Shown here piece by piece: positions 1-8,501 of a DNA stretch of 42,807 nt. The notes under the pieces are model-generated. The model worked only from the letters and a program-made list of their open reading frames with translations, was not told the DNA's origin and made no database searches. Origin of the DNA: Rhodopirellula sp. (GTDB taxonomy: Bacteria > Planctomycetota > Planctomycetia > Pirellulales > Pirellulaceae); NCBI GenBank assembly GCA_024644085.1, contig JAHELS010000032.1:1-42807 (forward strand), given 5' to 3'. Position 1 is the stretch's first letter, and every line of letters starts with the position of its first letter. The translations under genes were made by a program, and so were the position numbers.

Positions 1-150
1 GTGGTGAATCCCAAAGTGGTGAATCCCAGAGTGGTGAATCCCAAAGTGGTGAATCCCAAAGTGGTGAATCCCAAAGTGGTGAATCCCAAAGTGGTGAATC
101 CCAGAGCGGTGAATCCCAGAGCGGTGAATCCCAGAGCGGTGAATCCCAGA
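1..150 (+). repeat. 15-bp in-frame tandem repeat, 10 copies (GESQS)
   Basis: Ten contiguous copies of a 15-bp unit (gtggtgaatcccaaa/cccaga, with gcggtg in later copies) run from the window edge. The array probably continues upstream. Variation is limited to two positions, so the copies are young or homogenised. The unit is a multiple of 3 and therefore only changes the length of the Ser/Glu/Gln-rich linker. Confidence 0.95.
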
Positions 151-668
151 GTGGGTCGACCTCCGGGGATGAGTCGGCTTCGGACAGTTCGACGGCGACC
201 GATCCGTCGCGGACCGGCGATAATTCCAACGCCGGTACCGGTACCGGTACCGGTGCTGAGGGCGCGGGCGAGGCGGCAGACTCGGCCCGGCCGCCCGATC
301 CGGTCAATCTTGACTACGCCAAGCGTGCCACGGACATGGTTCTTGACTATCTCGATGAGACTCGCGACGCGCCGGACCGCGAGTTGTTGGAGGAGTTGAA
401 CTGGACCGAAGAGGACCTGAAGCGGTTTTCCGATCGGTGGCGAAACGTGCGCGAGATGGATTCCTCGAGCGACACACCATCAACAAACCGGGATATCGAA
501 GAGGCGCTCAAGAGCCTCGGTCTGCGCCCGCCGAGTGATGCGCCGGACCAGGTACGTGAATCGGCCGATCCTCTGCGTGGCGTTCGTGACTCGGGGAACC
601 GCAAACCTCCGCCGGCCGCATTCCGCGACGCTTTTGACGCCTTCCGCCGCGCGGTCGGACGCCAATAG
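1..668 (+). CDS. C-terminal part of a large protein with GESQS repeats (partial)
   Basis: The reading frame enters from the left edge (codons begin at base 3) and stops at TAG 666-668. It starts with ten GESQS pentapeptides, followed by a Ser/Asp/Thr-rich and Gly-Thr-rich low-complexity linker. A charged helical C-terminal domain of about 120 residues follows, with the stretches DYAKRATDMVLDYL and LLEELNWTEEDLKRF. That tail resembles a C-terminal module I associate with very large planctomycete proteins whose function is unknown. The true start lies outside the window, so size and localisation cannot be judged. The other open frames across the repeat are shadows: the 15-bp unit has no stop in several frames. 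No function is assigned. Confidence 0.8.
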   Translation, partial: GESQSGESQSGESQSGESQSGESQSGESQSGESQSGESQSGESQSGESQSGSTSGDESASDSSTATDPSRTGDNSNAGTGTGTGAEGAGEAADSARPPDPVNLDYAKRATDMVLDYLDETRDAPDRELLEELNWTEEDLKRFSDRWRNVREMDSSSDTPSTNRDIEEALKSLGLRPPSDAPDQVRESADPLRGVRDSGNRKPPPAAFRDAFDAFRRAVGRQ

Positions 669-752
669 AGGCGGGTACGCGCGGCCGCATTGGTTGCGGT
701 ATTCTTCCAGCAGGATGGTTCTCTCTCGGCTGGAAATCTGAAGAACGAAACG

Positions 753-2102
753 ATGCGGACTCTTTTTCAAAATGCCAACCTCGTGCTCCCGACCGACGTG
801 CGCGTCGGGTCACTGCTTGTCGAAGACGGGCGAATTGTCGACGTCGATGCAGGGAAGAATGTGGCTGTCGATGAGACGATCGATTGCACCCGTCTGCACT
901 TGATGCCGGGTGTGATTGACGATCAGGTTCACTTTCGTGAGCCCGGATTGACACACAAAGAGGATCTGCATTTTGCGTCCCGGGCTTGTGCTGCCGGCGG
1001 CGTTACTGCGTTTCTCGAGATGCCGAACACCAAGCCGCCGGCGATCACGATCGAGGGCGTTCGAGCAAAGGAACAGCTCGCGGCGAAAAAGTCGATTGTG
1101 AATTACGGGTTTTACATCGGTGCCACCCCTGACAACGTTGCCGAACTGGCCAAGGTGGACCAGGTCCCAGGGATCAAGATCTTCATCGGCAGCAGTACAG
1201 GGAATCTGCTTGTTGACCAGCAACAGGCGCTGGAGAAGATTTTTGCCGAGACGAGTCTGCCGATTTGTGCCCACTGCGAAGACGAATCGACGGTTCGGGC
1301 CAATGCGCAGCGTTTTCAGGGAACGCATGATATCGCGGACCATTCACGGATTCGCGACGAGCGGGCCGCGGTGATTGCCACCAAGCGAGCGACGGAATTG
1401 GCGCGGCGCCATCGCCATCGATTTCATGTGTTGCATGTCTCGACCGCCGCCGAGTTGCCGCTGCTGGCCAATCCCGCGCCCTACGTGACGGCCGAAGTCT
1501 GTCCGCATCACCTGTTTTTCAATGTGGATGATTACCCGCGGTTGGGCAGCCGGATCCAGATGAATCCCTCGATCAAGACGGCGGCCGATAACGCTGGATT
1601 GTGGCAGGCCCTGTTGGACGGCACGATCCAGGTCATCGCGACCGACCATGCCCCGCATACCCTGAACGAAAAGTCGCAGCCGTATCCTGACAGTCCCTCG
1701 GGGTTACCGGCGGTGGAGAACAGCCTCGCCCTGATGCTCGACCGGGTCGCTGCGGGCCAATGCTCGATCACCCAAGTGGCATCGTGGATGTGCGACGCAC
1801 CGGCTCGCGTTTGGGGAATCGTCGGCAAGGGTCGGCTCGAACCGGGGTACGACGCCGACCTGGTGCTCGTCGATCTGGATCGTCAAAAGACCGTTCGTGA
1901 CGAAGATCAGTTGACGAAATCTCGCTGGAGTCCGTGGCACGGCGTGACCCTTTGCGGGTGGCCCGTTGCAACGTTCCTCGGCGGCAGCCGTGTTTGGAGC
2001 GCCGAGGACGGATTCGACGAGAGTTTTCGCGGGCGAAAACTTCGATTCGATCACAGCCGAGGTGGCTATTGGCAAACGCCGGGTGGAATTGGCACCGCAT
2101 GA
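753..2102 (+). CDS. pyrC: dihydroorotase, class I type
   Basis: Predicted 449-aa zinc amidohydrolase that interconverts carbamoyl-aspartate and dihydroorotate in pyrimidine synthesis, in the cytoplasm. Visible motifs are [16 protein letters not shown] (residues 54-69), HCEDE with His174, and ATDHAPH (Asp298, His299, His302). The end is a typical amidohydrolase C-terminus ([12 protein letters not shown]). The ATG at 753 begins the conserved N-terminus; the frame is open further upstream (to 690), but those residues look unlike the family. The first His of the usual HxH metal motif is Gln58. I recall the same [10 protein letters not shown] signature in Bacteroidetes dihydroorotases, so this looks like a subfamily trait and not decay. 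The gene stands alone here, 84 bp after the repeat protein. Confidence 0.93.
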   Translation: MRTLFQNANLVLPTDVRVGSLLVEDGRIVDVDAGKNVAVDETIDCTRLHLMPGVIDDQVHFREPGLTHKEDLHFASRACAAGGVTAFLEMPNTKPPAITIEGVRAKEQLAAKKSIVNYGFYIGATPDNVAELAKVDQVPGIKIFIGSSTGNLLVDQQQALEKIFAETSLPICAHCEDESTVRANAQRFQGTHDIADHSRIRDERAAVIATKRATELARRHRHRFHVLHVSTAAELPLLANPAPYVTAEVCPHHLFFNVDDYPRLGSRIQMNPSIKTAADNAGLWQALLDGTIQVIATDHAPHTLNEKSQPYPDSPSGLPAVENSLALMLDRVAAGQCSITQVASWMCDAPARVWGIVGKGRLEPGYDADLVLVDLDRQKTVRDEDQLTKSRWSPWHGVTLCGWPVATFLGGSRVWSAEDGFDESFRGRKLRFDHSRGGYWQTPGGIGTA

Positions 2103-2170
2103 TGACTCTGCTTCCTGCGAATGGACTACAATTTGACGGTTCGCCACCTACATTACGGAGCCCCCCGCCG

Positions 2171-2899
2171 ATGATACGTACCGCTGGATTGCCGATTCTC
2201 CTTTCATTCCTTTGCGCCGTTGCCCTCGCCGAGAAACCAGCCGAGAAACCAGCGGAGACACCAAAGGCTGATGTCGATGCAGACGTGACTGTGCTGTATG
2301 ACGGCGGCGATTTGACAGGCTGGGCCGGACGCGAAGATTTGTGGACGGCGGAAGATGGTCAGATTGTGGGCCGAACCACGGCCGAACATCCCATCGACGG
2401 AAATACCTTCCTGGTGTGGCAGGGCGGCCAACCGAATAACTTCGAGCTGACGGCACAGTTCAAGATTGAAAGCGGCAATTCGGGAATCCAGTACCGCAGC
2501 AAGGTTATCGACGAAGAAAAGTTCGTTGTCAGCGGTTATCAGGCGGACATTGATTTTACCAACAAGTTCGCGGGGATCCTTTACGAAGAGAAGGGACGCG
2601 GGATTCTGGCTCAACGTGGCCAGAGGGTCACCATTGACAGCGATGGAAAGAAATCGGTCGATCAGTTTGGCGACGCGAAGGCTTTGGCCGCCGGCATTCA
2701 TCCGGGCAAGTGGAACGATTTTCGCGTCGTTGCCGACGGCAATCACTTGCAACATTTCATCAACGAGACAATGACGGCGGAAGTGATCGACCAACAACAG
2801 GCCAACGCGGCAACCAAAGGGGTGATTGCATTGCAAATCCATGCTGGACCGCCGATGACCGTGCGTTTCAAAAACATCAAGATTCGCAAATTGAATTAG
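2171..2899 (+). CDS. secreted DUF1080 (3-keto-disaccharide hydrolase-like) protein
   Basis: 242 aa. The N-terminus is a signal peptide (hydrophobic ILLSFLCAVALA) followed by a short KPAEKPAETP linker. The rest is one DUF1080 domain, a concanavalin-like jelly roll, with the family's typical start VLYDGGDLTGWAG and the motifs FELTAQFKIESGNSGIQYRS and GKWNDFRVVADGN. Planctomycetes carry many such exported proteins. Some members hydrolyse 3-keto-glycosides, but I cannot assign a substrate here. GGAG at 2157-2160 precedes the ATG, and a TACAAT box (2127-2132) about 40 bp upstream may be its -10, although no good -35 is visible. Transcription is probably independent of pyrC, which ends 68 bp upstream. 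Confidence 0.88.
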   Translation: MIRTAGLPILLSFLCAVALAEKPAEKPAETPKADVDADVTVLYDGGDLTGWAGREDLWTAEDGQIVGRTTAEHPIDGNTFLVWQGGQPNNFELTAQFKIESGNSGIQYRSKVIDEEKFVVSGYQADIDFTNKFAGILYEEKGRGILAQRGQRVTIDSDGKKSVDQFGDAKALAAGIHPGKWNDFRVVADGNHLQHFINETMTAEVIDQQQANAATKGVIALQIHAGPPMTVRFKNIKIRKLN

Positions 2900-3021
2900 C
2901 CCGCCGCACAGCCTCGACGATCGATCGGCGCGGATTGCGGGTGATTTCGTTGATGCGGTGTCGTTACCCGGGCTGGACGGGTATCGTCGCAGCGCCACTA
3001 GAATGGTCGCAGGAGAAGTGG

Positions 3022-3681
3022 ATGGCGAAGTCAATTTGGCCGAACGATGATCAAACCCAGACGCTGCTCGACGCCGCAAGGTTGGGCAGCGAAGATGCGG
3101 TCAATCGGTTGCTGGAGAAACATCGCGCACCGGTCCGCCGGTTGGTGCAAATGCGGCTCGATCGCAAAGTACAGCGCCGAGTTGACGTCAGCGACGTCGT
3201 TCAGGACGTCATGATCGAGGCCAGCGGTCGATTGCAAAAGTATCTCGACGACCCGGTCATGGCATTCCATCTCTGGTTGCGCCAAATCGCCTGGGATCGC
3301 ATCATCGATACGTACCGGCGGCATCGGGGAAGCGCGAAGCGTTCCATGGATCGCGAGCAACCGATGTCCGTGCCCGCGTCGCCCGACCATTCGACGATGG
3401 AGCTCGCCGTGCAACTGTGTGATCCCGGTTTGACACCCGCGGCTGCGGCGACGCAGCGCGAGATCGCCGGGAAAGTCGAAGCGGTGATCGAAATGCTGGG
3501 CGACCAGGACCGGGAGATCATCCTGATGCGTCACTACGAGCACCTTTCGAATCTCGAAATCGCCGAAGTGCTGAAACTGAATCCTCCGGCTGCCAGCATG
3601 CGTTACCTCCGCGCCCTGCGCCGGCTGCGCGAACTGCTCGAGCAGCAGGAGGTTGACACCAGCGGCGAGTCATCGGGGTGA
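3022..3681 (+). CDS. ECF-type RNA polymerase sigma factor (planctomycete kinase-linked type)
   Basis: 219 aa. Sigma-70 region 2 lies at about residues 20-100 (DVSDVVQDVMIEASGRLQKY, then FHLWLRQIAWDRIIDTYRRH) and region 4 at about 145-210 (DQDREIILMRHYEHLSNLEIAEVLKL, then a recognition helix rich in Arg). A good Shine-Dalgarno AGGAG (3011-3015) sets the ATG at 3022. The 3' end overlaps the next gene by 4 bp (GTGA), so the two are translationally coupled. Sigma factors of this type paired with Ser/Thr kinases are a known planctomycete theme. The partner kinase probably controls this sigma factor instead of a classical anti-sigma protein. Target promoters are unknown. Confidence 0.9.
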   Translation: MAKSIWPNDDQTQTLLDAARLGSEDAVNRLLEKHRAPVRRLVQMRLDRKVQRRVDVSDVVQDVMIEASGRLQKYLDDPVMAFHLWLRQIAWDRIIDTYRRHRGSAKRSMDREQPMSVPASPDHSTMELAVQLCDPGLTPAAAATQREIAGKVEAVIEMLGDQDREIILMRHYEHLSNLEIAEVLKLNPPAASMRYLRALRRLRELLEQQEVDTSGESSG

Positions 3682-5333
3682 ACGAGTCCGAATCGGGCGC
3701 TGAGACTCAGCGAGACCAGCGGCTCGCGAACATTCTCTCGGATGTCGCCGATGCGGTGGGACGCGGCGAGATCGTCGACTTGCAGAAAATTTGCGACGAC
3801 CACCCAGACCTTGCGGACGAATTGCGCCGGTTGCTTGGCGCGGTGCTGGTCACCGACACGGCTGGAATCGCGCGTCACGAGGAACCGGGTATTCACGACT
3901 CTCCCGGTCGCTGGAAAAGTCTGACATTGCCGACGATTGTCGGCGATTACGAGTTGACCGAGGAACTCGGCCGAGGCGGCATGGGTGTCGTCTTTCGTGC
4001 CCGGCAAATCAGCCTCAATCGCGAGGTTGCGGTGAAGATGATTCTCCGCGGCCGCCTCGCCAGCGAAGCCGACCTGCAACGATTCCTGACCGAAGCGTCG
4101 GCGACCGCGCGGTTGAAGCATCCCAACATCGTGCCGGTATACGAGGTGGGCGACATCGACGGTCGCCCATTTTTCAGCATGCAGTTGATCGAGGGCGAAA
4201 CGCTGTCGCAGCGAGTTTCGTCCGGACTGATGTCGCAGCGAGAGGCGGCGCGGATCGTAGCCGCCGTCGCGAGGGCCATCGGTTTTGCCCACAGCCAAGG
4301 AGTGTTGCACCGCGATTTGAAGCCCAGCAACATCCTGATTGCGAAGCACGGCACTCCGATGATTACCGACTTTGGCCTTGCCAAAGAATCGGGATCCAGC
4401 GCGGATTTGACGCGAAGCGGAATGCTGGTCGGAACGCCAGCATACATGTCACCGGAACAGGCGGGCGGGCGCCGCAATTTGATTGGCCCGGCAAGCGACA
4501 TTTATTCGCTCGGCTGCATGCTCTTTTTTGCGCTGACCGGTCGCAGTCCGTTCGTTTCGGAATCTCCGATGGAATTGGTCATGCAGGTCATCGAACAGGA
4601 CCCGCCGCCGCCGCGTGCCCTGCGACCCGGGCTTGACCGTGATCTCGAAATGATCGTGATCCGCTGCCTGCAGAAGCCGATTGATCTTCGATACGAATCC
4701 GCCGAGGACCTGGCGGCGGATCTGGAAGCCTATTTGTCGGACGAAAAGGTGTCGGCCCGTAGCGGTCGGTTCAACCAGGTCGTCGCACGCGTGTTTCGCG
4801 AAACTCACCACGCTGCAGTACTCGAGAATTGGGGCACGCTCTGGATTTGGCATTCGATGGTACTGCTGGTCGCAGGCCTGTTGACCTGGCAACTCGATTA
4901 CAACGGAGTGACCGAGCGTTGGGTTTACGCGGCGATGTGGACCCTCGGGCTCGGCGCCTGGGCCGCCGTTTTCTGGAAACTTCGTCAACGGATGGGACCG
5001 GTTACCTTCGTGGAACGCCAGGTGGCGCACGTCTGGGGTGCCAGCATGGTCGCAATTGGAATGTTGTTTCCCATTGAATGGTGGCTCGGCTTGCCCGTGC
5101 TTTCCCTGTCACCCCTGCTCGGTGTGATCAGCGGCATGGTGTTCATCATCAAGGCGGGCATGTTAAGCGGAGCGTTTTACGTCCAGGCTGCGGCGCTGTT
5201 TGTCACTGCAGCGATCATGGCGATCCTGCCTGAGTACGCCCATTTGATTTTCGGCGTTGTTGCGGCAGGCTGTTTTTTCTTTCCTGGATTCAAGTACGCT
5301 CGCCGTCGACGTTTCGATCGCAGCGAAGCGTGA
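3678..5333 (+). CDS. membrane Ser/Thr protein kinase, partner of the ECF sigma factor
   Basis: 551 aa from a GTG that overlaps the sigma-factor stop. Residues 1-70 form a short helical planctomycete-type N-terminal region. A full Hanks-type kinase domain spans about residues 91-355: glycine loop GRGGMGVVF (from 98), VAVK with Lys120, HRDLKPSN with Asp213, DFGLAK with Asp231, and GTPAYMSPEQA. The C-terminal 170 residues are hydrophobic, with five to six probable membrane helices (for example WHSMVLLVAGLLTW and AALFVTAAIMAIL). The kinase domain therefore faces the cytoplasm and a multi-helix membrane domain may sense a signal. There are no PASTA or TPR repeats. Likely role: signal-dependent phosphorylation controlling the sigma factor. 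Confidence 0.92.
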   Translation: MNESESGAETQRDQRLANILSDVADAVGRGEIVDLQKICDDHPDLADELRRLLGAVLVTDTAGIARHEEPGIHDSPGRWKSLTLPTIVGDYELTEELGRGGMGVVFRARQISLNREVAVKMILRGRLASEADLQRFLTEASATARLKHPNIVPVYEVGDIDGRPFFSMQLIEGETLSQRVSSGLMSQREAARIVAAVARAIGFAHSQGVLHRDLKPSNILIAKHGTPMITDFGLAKESGSSADLTRSGMLVGTPAYMSPEQAGGRRNLIGPASDIYSLGCMLFFALTGRSPFVSESPMELVMQVIEQDPPPPRALRPGLDRDLEMIVIRCLQKPIDLRYESAEDLAADLEAYLSDEKVSARSGRFNQVVARVFRETHHAAVLENWGTLWIWHSMVLLVAGLLTWQLDYNGVTERWVYAAMWTLGLGAWAAVFWKLRQRMGPVTFVERQVAHVWGASMVAIGMLFPIEWWLGLPVLSLSPLLGVISGMVFIIKAGMLSGAFYVQAAALFVTAAIMAILPEYAHLIFGVVAAGCFFFPGFKYARRRRFDRSEA

Positions 5334-6495
5334 GCAGCGAGAGCTCGGGGCGGCAATTGATCCTCAGCAAATGGACTCCGCTGATACCACGTGTTACATG
5401 CATCGTGGTGGGATCCTTGTAGAAGTCGCCCGACGCGTAGCGGCTGCCATGAAAGCTGGGGCCCAACAGCGGACCGGCCAACGGCAAGCGTCCCTGGCCG
5501 CCGTGGGTGTGGCCGGCGAGCATCAAGGTTACGCCTCGTTTTCGAGCCCAGGAAAGTTGATCGGGACTATGACTGATCAAGAATCGCAACGGTGTGTCTG
5601 CCCGTTCCTCGGTCCCCAATGGTGGCAAATCCGGCCGCCTGAACCAGGGATGCTCATTTCCGATGATCTGTAGGGGTACTTCGCGAAGTTTCGCCGGATA
5701 GACTTGCGAGCCCAGATCGATCCAACCGGAATCCACCATTGCGGCCCGGGTCTCGCCCGGGTCAGCAATTCGCAAGTCATGATTCCCGAGCACGAAGAAA
5801 CATCCATCGCTCGCCCCGGCACCCGAGAAGATCTCGGGGATCCATTTCACACACGGCTGTTTGTCGATGATGTCCCCGGTAAGCGCCAGGAGTTCGGGTT
5901 GCCATGCCGTTGCCCGATCGACGACGAATCGAGTGAAATCAGCATGCACGTGACCGGTCAAATGAACGTCGGAAAGGTGCGCGATTCGATATCCGTCCAG
6001 CGCCGGCGGCAGCCCCGCGACGGGCAACTCGATCGTCTCGATGCTGAGATCGAACATCTGGTTCATTGGCAGCCGAGACTGCAGACGACATCGCGTGCTC
6101 AGCGACAAATCGTTTTCGATTTCCCCTTGGACTTCGACCACTTCGACACTTCTCGGAGCAGTGACCCATTCAAGTCCGAAGATTGGGCGCCACAGGAGCC
6201 AGGGAACACCAAGAAAAGGCCAGGTCGCCAAACAGAGCCATCCGTAGAGCATCAACGGTGTCGGGATGGGTATTTCCTCCGGTCTACCCTGAAGCACGTC
6301 GATGATCATTTCGGGATAAAAATAGACAACCGTCGGAGGGAGCAGGATCGTAAACGCAAAGAAGAGCCTGACGATGGTCTTGATCACCCATCGCGGCAGA
6401 CCGAATCCATTGATGCGGTTGTAAATCGAGAGATTCAGCCCGAAGTGGCCGATCAGTACGGCCAGCGAAATGATCCACCACAGATAGGGACTCAT
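5290..6495 (-). CDS. membrane metallophosphoesterase (YkoQ/YaeI-like)
   Basis: 401 aa. The first 110 residues carry three or more hydrophobic helices. The phosphoesterase domain has all the family blocks: SDVHLTG (Asp176, His178), TGDIID (Asp208), GNHD (237-240), His309 and GHTHGGQ (His329, His331), giving a binuclear metal centre. Related proteins act on phospholipids such as lipid A precursors or on other phosphodiesters; the substrate here is unknown. It starts 7 bp after the SixA-like gene, so the two form an operon. Its last 15 codons overlap the 3' end of the kinase gene on the opposite strand by 44 bp. Confidence 0.88.
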   Translation of the reverse strand: MSPYLWWIISLAVLIGHFGLNLSIYNRINGFGLPRWVIKTIVRLFFAFTILLPPTVVYFYPEMIIDVLQGRPEEIPIPTPLMLYGWLCLATWPFLGVPWLLWRPIFGLEWVTAPRSVEVVEVQGEIENDLSLSTRCRLQSRLPMNQMFDLSIETIELPVAGLPPALDGYRIAHLSDVHLTGHVHADFTRFVVDRATAWQPELLALTGDIIDKQPCVKWIPEIFSGAGASDGCFFVLGNHDLRIADPGETRAAMVDSGWIDLGSQVYPAKLREVPLQIIGNEHPWFRRPDLPPLGTEERADTPLRFLISHSPDQLSWARKRGVTLMLAGHTHGGQGRLPLAGPLLGPSFHGSRYASGDFYKDPTTMHVTRGISGVHLLRINCRPELSLLTLRCDRNVDGERT

Positions 6496-6502
6496 GACTC
6501 GT

Positions 6503-7027
6503 CTATAGCGCCTTGGGTCGCATGTAGTGAATCAGGTTCAAAGTACCCTCGTCCAACTCACTCCACACGACATCGCCGAGCTGAAAAATGGCGATCGCAG
6601 CCGTTGGCATTTCGACACCCTGGTTCGACAGGTGGCTGACCAGATGAGCCATTCCTGGATTGTGGGCGACAACCATCAATCGTTGTGCGTCACCACCGTT
6701 GCCGAGAATCGTTTGAAAAATAGTTTCCGGTGATGAAAGATAAAGTGACTCGGAGAAAGATATTTCTGGTTCCGAAGTCCACTGAGCCGTCATCAGTCCA
6801 ACCGTTTGTCGCGTTCGCACCGACGAGGAACTGAATATCACGTCCGGAAGCAACTCGATGTCGGCGAGCCAGTTGGCCATCCGCGGCGCGTCACGCTGGC
6901 CGCGGCCGTTGAGCGGACGATCGTGGTCCGCAAGCGACTCGTCACTCCAGTCGCTTTTGGCGTGCCGCATCAAGATCAGAAACCGGCCCGATGCCGGCGG
7001 ACCATCATTCGTATTTGTCGTATTCAT
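6503..7027 (-). CDS. SixA-like histidine phosphatase
   Basis: 174 aa histidine-phosphatase (phosphoglycerate-mutase fold). It has the RHG-type motif LMRHAKSDW near residues 19-27 and the second catalytic His in VVAHNPGMAHL. Size and layout match SixA, the phosphohistidine phosphatase that acts on HPt domains, though many homologues have other substrates. GTG and ATG are adjacent (7030/7027) and I take the ATG. It is the first gene of a two-gene operon with the metallophosphoesterase and is divergent from the PQQ-propeller gene. Confidence 0.85.
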   Translation of the reverse strand: MNTTNTNDGPPASGRFLILMRHAKSDWSDESLADHDRPLNGRGQRDAPRMANWLADIELLPDVIFSSSSVRTRQTVGLMTAQWTSEPEISFSESLYLSSPETIFQTILGNGGDAQRLMVVAHNPGMAHLVSHLSNQGVEMPTAAIAIFQLGDVVWSELDEGTLNLIHYMRPKAL

Positions 7028-7046
7028 CACGAGTCTCGTCTCGGCC

Positions 7047-7052
7047 TATAAT
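7047..7052 (+). promoter_or_regulatory. candidate -10 box TATAAT upstream of the PQQ-propeller gene
   Basis: A perfect TATAAT lies in the divergent region between the SixA-like and PQQ-propeller genes, 65 bp before the latter's ATG. No convincing -35 is seen at 16-18 bp, so only the -10 element is supported. Confidence 0.4.
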
Positions 7053-7116
7053 GTCGCGACCCGCTCTCTGTGCGGCATGTTTATGTGAATCCGTCAACGC
7101 TATCTGTGATCCGATC

Positions 7117-8466
7117 ATGAACCATTCCAAGTCGCTGGTTTGCTCCCAAGTTTTGACCGCGGCCCTGACGACCCTGATCATCGCATCTGCCAGTTGGGCG
7201 GATGACTGGCGCGGTTGGATGGGCGATCAGCGGGATGGAGTGTACCGTGAATCGGGAATCATCGACGAGGTCCCTTCCGCAGGTCTCGACGTAAAGTGGC
7301 GAGCACCGATCCAGGGTGGATACGCGGGGCCTGCGGCTGCCGACGGACGTGTCTTCGTATTCGATTATGCGAAAAAATCGGGGGAGACTATCAATAATCC
7401 CGGCCAACGCGCCAATCTGGAGGGCCAGGAACGTTTGACCGCGCTCGATGCCCGCAGCGGAAATGTACTGTGGCATCATGCCTACGACTGTCCGTACAGC
7501 ATTTCCTACCCCGTCGGACCGCGCTGCACGCCGACGGTCGACGGCGATCATGTCTACATCCTCGGCAGCGAAGGCGACCTCAAGTGTCTCGGAGCGAGCG
7601 ACGGCGATGTGGTTTGGGCTCGAAATCTCAAGCGTGATTTTGCTGCCGAGGTTCCGATGTGGGGATTCGCGGCGCATCCGTTGATCGACGGCGAACTGCT
7701 GTACACGATGGTCGGGGGATCGGGCCAGGGGATCGTGGCGTTTGATAAGCGAACGGGGGAAGTCGCCTGGAAGGCACTCGACGCCAAAGCAGGCTACTGT
7801 CCTCCATCGATCATCGAATCGGGTGGATCGAGACAATTGATCGTCTTTCATCCAGCGGCGATTGTCAGCCTGGATCCCGGGAACGGGAATGAGCACTGGA
7901 GCATCCCGATCGAGCCATCTTATGAAATGTCGATTGCCAAGCCGGTTGTCGATGGGAACTTGATGTTTGCAAGTGCCATTCACACCGAGGCGGTCCTGAT
8001 CAAGCTCGCATCCGACCGCGTCGCTGCGGAGGAAATTTGGCGAGGCGAGCCGAAGAACGCGGTACACAGTGGCACCTCGACTCCCATGTTTGTTGATGGT
8101 GTGATCTATGGAACCGATTGCAACGAAGGTAGTCTGATCGCGGTCAGCAGCGAAGATGGTTCCCGGCTTTGGGAAACCTTTGAAGCGACCAAGCCGGGCG
8201 AAGAGAGGTTCATTAAACATGGCACCGCGTTCCTGACACGAATCGGCGACAGTGACCGCTATCTCGTGATGAGCGAAACGGGTGATCTTCAAATCGCTCG
8301 CCTGACCGAAAAAGGTTACGAAGACCTCGGGCGGTTTCACGTTCTCGAACCAACCAGCGAGTGTTTCGGGCGCTCGGTCGTGTGGAGTCACCCCGCCTAT
8401 GCCGACCGGACCGCGTACATTCGCAACGACAAGGAAATTGTCGCCGTTGACTTGTCAAAGAAGTAG
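7117..8466 (+). CDS. secreted PQQ-like beta-propeller protein
   Basis: 449 aa. The ATG at 7117 gives a clean signal peptide ending ASWA|DD; the in-frame extension upstream looks non-coding. The mature protein is made of PQQ/WD-like blades with repeated patterns such as LTALDARSGNVLWHH, LKCLGASDGDVVWAR, IVAFDKRTGEVAWKA and LIAVSSEDGSRLWET, so it forms an eight-bladed-type propeller like BamB or quinoprotein dehydrogenases. I see no clear PQQ-binding or catalytic residues. In planctomycetes such proteins are abundant, exported, and mostly without an assigned role. It is a single gene, convergent with the barrel gene that ends 35 bp downstream. Confidence 0.85.
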   Translation: MNHSKSLVCSQVLTAALTTLIIASASWADDWRGWMGDQRDGVYRESGIIDEVPSAGLDVKWRAPIQGGYAGPAAADGRVFVFDYAKKSGETINNPGQRANLEGQERLTALDARSGNVLWHHAYDCPYSISYPVGPRCTPTVDGDHVYILGSEGDLKCLGASDGDVVWARNLKRDFAAEVPMWGFAAHPLIDGELLYTMVGGSGQGIVAFDKRTGEVAWKALDAKAGYCPPSIIESGGSRQLIVFHPAAIVSLDPGNGNEHWSIPIEPSYEMSIAKPVVDGNLMFASAIHTEAVLIKLASDRVAAEEIWRGEPKNAVHSGTSTPMFVDGVIYGTDCNEGSLIAVSSEDGSRLWETFEATKPGEERFIKHGTAFLTRIGDSDRYLVMSETGDLQIARLTEKGYEDLGRFHVLEPTSECFGRSVVWSHPAYADRTAYIRNDKEIVAVDLSKK

Positions 8467-8501
8467 TTACCGCGTCCGAGAGAATCGCACGCGTGAATCC
8501 A

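Noticed and set aside
1-150. CRISPR array
   Set aside because: The units are 15 bp, directly abutting, and have no spacers; they lie in frame in a coding sequence.
1-399. Open frame reading MVNPKVVNPR... across the 15-bp repeat
   Set aside because: The repeat is stop-free in several frames. The GESQS frame continues into a protein-like C-terminal domain and the proper stop at 668, so this frame is a shadow.
2999-3004. TAGAAT as -10 box of the sigma-factor gene
   Set aside because: A start about 7 nt downstream would cut into the Shine-Dalgarno at 3011, and there is no -35 at the right distance.
5704-6639. Plus-strand open frame opposite the metallophosphoesterase
   Set aside because: Shadow of a high-GC gene; no domain, no start signal, and Arg/Pro-rich composition.
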